From Mucilaginibacter sp. UBA4741 (lineage in GTDB: Bacteria; Bacteroidota; Bacteroidia; Sphingobacteriales; Sphingobacteriaceae), in NCBI GenBank assembly GCA_002403905.1, contig DHIR01000177.1, positions 1 to 18,242 of the forward strand: a stretch of 18,242 bases of DNA, read 5' to 3'. The translations under genes were made by a program, and so were the position numbers. The notes below the pieces were generated by a model that searched no databases, was not told the origin of the DNA, and worked only from the letters and a program-made list of their open reading frames with translations. Shown piece after piece: positions 14,955 through 18,242 of the stretch. How positions within the stretch are numbered: position 1 is the stretch's first letter; every line of letters begins with the position of its first letter.

Positions 14955-15875
14955 TTATTTTACTACTTGTTCTACTTCGTCTTTATAATTCTTTAGCGCT
15001 CTTATGAGTGTACTTACAATTTCATCCTGGCCTTTTTCAGAATTTAAGTATTCCTCGTCATCCGGATTATTAATATAACCGGTTTCGACCAATACTGCAG
15101 GCATTGCGCTATGGCAAAGTACTAAAACGCCTTGTTCTCTTATACCTTCGCTTTGCCTGCCATCTGTTTCAGTAAATTCTGTGTTAATAAGGTTGGCCAA
15201 ATGTATGCTTCGTTGCCTGAACTTGCTTTTATATTGGTTGATCAATATGATTGATTCGGGATCGTTAGGGTCTAAGCCTGCATTCATCTCAGCACCTTCG
15301 CCTTCTCCTTCGCCGCCCTCCAGTTGATTCTTGCTTATGGCTTTTTCTTCTTCGCGGGTGCGATGCAAACCATAAACCAATAATAAAACGCCTTTTCCAG
15401 AGTGGTTTGGCACTCTTACCGATTTATAAATAGCTCTACCATGTTTATGCCCAACAACTTCGCGAACAACCCTGTCAGAAAGTGAATTACAATGCAGGGA
15501 TATAAAGAGGTCGCCTCTGTTCTCGTTAGCTATCTCTGACCTGCGTTCCCACGAAACATCATCTTCTGTCGAACGGGTGAGTACAACCTTAACTTTATTC
15601 AGCTCTTTTTCTATCGCTTTCTGCAATTTTAATGCGATCGCAAGCGTTACACCTCTTTCGGTAGAAAAGGAACCCGATGCACCATGCGAAAAATGACCCG
15701 TGCCGGTAGGAGCGCCGCCATGACCCGCGTCAACAATAATGGTTTTTAGTTTAAAACCTTTATTTACAACGGTATCATTTTTTGCCGGAGTAACTATTGT
15801 GAAGGAAAATAACGAAAAGCAAACCGGTAATGCCAATAATCCAAAAATCAATCTTTTCAATGCTTTATTTTTCAT
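14955..15875 (-). CDS. N-acetylmuramoyl-L-alanine amidase (Amidase_3, AmiC-like)
   Basis: A zinc enzyme that cuts the bond between MurNAc and L-alanine in peptidoglycan, in the periplasm. It has 306 residues; residues 1-27 are a signal peptide-like hydrophobic segment. Zinc ligands H52 in VDAGHGG, E73 in STERGVTL and H128 in SLHCNS are present, and E264 in VLVETGYI is the catalytic glutamate. A low-complexity acidic stretch (EGGEGEGEGAEMN, 186-198) sits in the loop between the catalytic halves, and may cover or regulate the active site. No LysM or AMIN domain is present. ATG at 15875 is 52 bp from the divergent lptD start. It is likely involved in cell separation and envelope remodelling. Confidence 0.94.
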   Translation of the reverse strand: MKNKALKRLIFGLLALPVCFSLFSFTIVTPAKNDTVVNKGFKLKTIIVDAGHGGAPTGTGHFSHGASGSFSTERGVTLAIALKLQKAIEKELNKVKVVLTRSTEDDVSWERRSEIANENRGDLFISLHCNSLSDRVVREVVGHKHGRAIYKSVRVPNHSGKGVLLLVYGLHRTREEEKAISKNQLEGGEGEGEGAEMNAGLDPNDPESIILINQYKSKFRQRSIHLANLINTEFTETDGRQSEGIREQGVLVLCHSAMPAVLVETGYINNPDDEEYLNSEKGQDEIVSTLIRALKNYKDEVEQVVK

Positions 15876-15903
15876 TATTTTTGAACGCTGTTAACTATAT
15901 CTG

Positions 15904-15933
15904 CAAAAATACTATTCATATTCAATTTTGAAA
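15904..15933 (-). promoter_or_regulatory. Possible promoter for the amidase gene
   Basis: On the minus strand TATTTTTG (15911-15904) fits the Bacteroidota -7 pattern TAnnTTTG exactly. It is preceded, 18 bases upstream, by TTTC (15933-15930), one base off TTTG. It would give a leader of about 20 bases and overlap the lptD start codon, so the two divergent genes could affect one another. Confidence 0.35.
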
Positions 15934-18242
15934 TTCATCAACTTAATTTTTCTCTTTGCAATTATTTTAATGGTAAACATAATAGCTTATGCGCATAAAA
16001 GCAAAGCTGTTATTAATATACATAAACTTGTTGCAGATACAATAATACCGCTTGATCAGTATAAATATTCTAAACTTCCTAAAAATAAACAATCTAAGCC
16101 AAGTTCTGCTCTAAAAGTTGACACTAATAAACTTAAAAACGATACAAACAAAAAGGTTATTGCAACAGATACCACAAAAAACAACTCGGACCTGGATGCA
16201 GAAATAAAAGATCTTGCCGATTCAAGCTATAATGATGTTAAAACAGGTATAAGCTATCGTATAGGTAACGCCCGTGTAACCTATGGCGATTTTGAGTTGG
16301 ATGCCGAGTATATCCGGATTGACAGGAAGAAGCATTTGATATTTGCCAGCGGGATGATCGATCCTAAAACACATCGTTATATAGGCCGACCAATTTCTAA
16401 ACAAGGTAAAGACGCGCCGTTAACATCCGATTCGTTATTGTTCAATTATGAAACAAAAAAAGGGCTGGTTTTTAATGTTAATACCCGGCAGGAAGAGAAT
16501 TACATTTCGCACGGGCAGGCTAAAAAACTGAATGACGATGAAGTAGCCTACCACAATATTATTTTTAGCGCCTGCGATAAGCCCGATCCTGATTATGGTA
16601 TAGTTATTACCCGTGGCATAGGCGAAAAGAAAAGGATAATTTCGGGCCCGGCATATTTAATGATCGAAGGGATACCTTTGCCTATAGGTTTACCCTTTGG
16701 CTTTTTCCCTAAAACTGATACACGGTCATCAGGTGTACTATTGCCAACTTTTGGCGAAGATGCTACTTTAGGGTTTTTCCTTAGGGATTTTGGCTACTAT
16801 ATAGGGTTAAGTGATTATGCCGATTTAACAAACCTGGGCACTTATTACTCAAACGGATCATACGAAGTAAGCAGCGCGCTTGATTACATGAAGAGGTACA
16901 AGTATAATGGTAACCTTACTTTAAGCTACGGATCGCATAACTACGGCTTGGCAGGCGACCCGCCAAGGCGCGATTTTCACATAGCGTGGCAACATAGCCA
17001 AAACCCGAATGCCAGTCCGGGCAGTACTTTTAGCGCGTCTGTAAATGCGGGTACATCAAGTTTTTATCAAAACAACCCGGCATCAACAGGATATAATTTG
17101 CAGCAGCTAACGCAAAATGCATTGCGCTCAAGTATATCCTATTCAAAAACCTGGGCAGGTACGCCTTTTAACCTTACCACCAGTATTTCGCATAGCCAGG
17201 ACCTTACACAAAAAACAGTGTCGCTGGAATTGCCGAATGTGAATTTTAGCATGGCCAGTATAAACCCGTTTGATAAAAAAGACCGGGTTGATGAGCAAAA
17301 ATGGTATCAGAAAATAACATTGGCTTATAACATGACAGCAACTAATAAGCTGAATAATGTACCCGAAACTGAGTTGTTTAAAAGCGAGACCCTAACCAAA
17401 AGAATGCAAAATGGCATTCAGCATCAAATACCGGTAGGTATAAACTTTAATTTGCTTAATTTTTTTCAGTTTAATATGAGCGCCAACTATACCGAGCGTT
17501 GGTATTTTCAATCTATAAATGAACATTATGCCAGGGCAGATTCATTAGTTACTGATACTGTACCGGGTTTTAAAAGGGTAGGCAACTATAACCTTAGCGC
17601 CGGTTTATCAACCAAAATATATGGTATTGTATACTTTAAAAACAGCAAATTAAAAGCTATACGCCACGTAATGACACCTAGCATAGGGTTTAGCTACTCG
17701 CCTGATTATTCAGGATTTGACAGGCCTTATAATAGGTTGATTGTAAGTAATGCTACTATACCATATCCGGTGGTTAGTACACGTTATTCAATCTACAATA
17801 GTTCTGTTTACGGTGGGCCAGGTGGCGGCAGGCAGGCAGGCATAAATTTCAATCTTGATAATAACCTGGAAGCAAAGGTTAGGGCTAAAAGTACAGATAC
17901 ATCGCAAGTTGAAAAGAAAATTGAGCTGCTGCAAAGTTTAGCAATTTCGGCATCATATAATTTCGCTGCCGATTCTTTTAAACTTAGCCAAATTTCGATT
18001 TCGGGCCATAACGGTTTTTTTCATGATAAGATAAACGTAACGTTTAACGCCGGCTTTGACCCGTATGTTACCAGGGTGTATGATACGATAGGTGGCGGGC
18101 AGATAAGAAGTTATGTAAGACAGTTTAATCATTATACTTTCCAGGATGGAAAATTGCCTAAGCTTACAAATTTTAGTTTTTCGGTAAGCGGTAGCTTAAA
18201 CCCTGCAGTGTTTCATCCTATGCCGGAAAACGGCAGCAATAA
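15928..18242 (+). CDS. lptD: LPS-assembly protein LptD, Bacteroidota type (partial, 3' end off window)
   Basis: An outer-membrane protein that inserts lipopolysaccharide into the outer leaflet. Only the first 771 codons are here, and the frame stays open to the window end. The TTG at 15928 is chosen because it gives MKFINLIFLFAIILMVNIIAYA, a good signal peptide; the ATG at 15970 would cut it short. Residues 30-95 are a K/D/T/N-rich linker. About 100-235 is an OstA/LptA-like beta region (YRIGNARVTYGDFELDAEYI and SDSLLFNYETKKG). SGPAYLMIEGIPLPIGLPFGFFPK (from 239) marks the entry to the barrel, followed by repeated beta strands rich in Y, N and S. RHVMTPSIGFSYSP (579-592) is a conserved barrel motif. 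It is divergent from the amidase gene. Confidence 0.92.
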   Translation, partial: MKFINLIFLFAIILMVNIIAYAHKSKAVINIHKLVADTIIPLDQYKYSKLPKNKQSKPSSALKVDTNKLKNDTNKKVIATDTTKNNSDLDAEIKDLADSSYNDVKTGISYRIGNARVTYGDFELDAEYIRIDRKKHLIFASGMIDPKTHRYIGRPISKQGKDAPLTSDSLLFNYETKKGLVFNVNTRQEENYISHGQAKKLNDDEVAYHNIIFSACDKPDPDYGIVITRGIGEKKRIISGPAYLMIEGIPLPIGLPFGFFPKTDTRSSGVLLPTFGEDATLGFFLRDFGYYIGLSDYADLTNLGTYYSNGSYEVSSALDYMKRYKYNGNLTLSYGSHNYGLAGDPPRRDFHIAWQHSQNPNASPGSTFSASVNAGTSSFYQNNPASTGYNLQQLTQNALRSSISYSKTWAGTPFNLTTSISHSQDLTQKTVSLELPNVNFSMASINPFDKKDRVDEQKWYQKITLAYNMTATNKLNNVPETELFKSETLTKRMQNGIQHQIPVGINFNLLNFFQFNMSANYTERWYFQSINEHYARADSLVTDTVPGFKRVGNYNLSAGLSTKIYGIVYFKNSKLKAIRHVMTPSIGFSYSPDYSGFDRPYNRLIVSNATIPYPVVSTRYSIYNSSVYGGPGGGRQAGINFNLDNNLEAKVRAKSTDTSQVEKKIELLQSLAISASYNFAADSFKLSQISISGHNGFFHDKINVTFNAGFDPYVTRVYDTIGGGQIRSYVRQFNHYTFQDGKLPKLTNFSFSVSGSLNPAVFHPMPENGSN

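Noticed and set aside
16222..16404. Minus-strand 60-residue frame inside lptD
   Set aside because: It lies wholly within the open lptD frame and has no independent support.

Overview
The window looks like a piece of a Bacteroidota chromosome, most likely Sphingobacteriaceae (a Mucilaginibacter or Pedobacter relative). The reasons are the AT-rich DNA, the near absence of Shine-Dalgarno sequences, TTG starts with Bacteroidota-type N-termini (phoH, lptD), many short lipoproteins, and the gene families present. The organism call is inference from gene content; no rRNA or other taxonomic marker is present. No tRNA, rRNA or CRISPR array was seen.

Layout. (1) 1-1755: a complete IS1182-type insertion sequence with an intact transposase on the minus strand, near-identical terminal inverted repeats, and a hairpin plus T-run just inside each end that faces outward transcription. 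(2) 1774-4953, minus strand: an orphan lipoprotein, then a tight overlapping trio (SAM hydroxide adenosyltransferase-like protein, small membrane-anchored coiled-coil protein, beta-CASP metallo-beta-lactamase nuclease). (3) 5057-9071, plus strand: phoH, purC, a STAS-domain protein, rnz (RNase Z) and a second orphan lipoprotein. These are mostly housekeeping genes, with a palindromic repeat between phoH and purC. (4) 9072-9296: an intergenic stretch with two strong hairpins. (5) 9297-13747, minus strand: a four-gene putative chromate-resistance cassette (MFS exporter, a ChrB-domain/AraC fusion regulator, a Tat-exported tandem DUF1259 protein, and the ChrA chromate transporter). It is preceded by a roughly 200-bp region holding an array of TGATTCA/TGAATCA words. 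(6) 13946-18242: an envelope module. An MCE/MlaD-type lipid-transport protein and an N-acetylmuramoyl-L-alanine amidase lie on the minus strand, divergent from lptD on the plus strand, which runs off the window end.

How the genes fit together. The chromate cassette is the accessory part. It couples a chromate-responsive sensor domain, fused to an AraC DNA-binding domain, with an exporter, a second transporter and an exported histidine-rich protein of unknown function. The cassette and the word array sit between conserved envelope genes and an orphan lipoprotein gene, which suggests later acquisition. The envelope module joins peptidoglycan cleavage, phospholipid transport and LPS insertion. 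The most novel items are the ChrB-AraC/DUF1259 cassette with its candidate operator array, and the SAM hydrolase homologue that seems to lack most of its catalytic triad.
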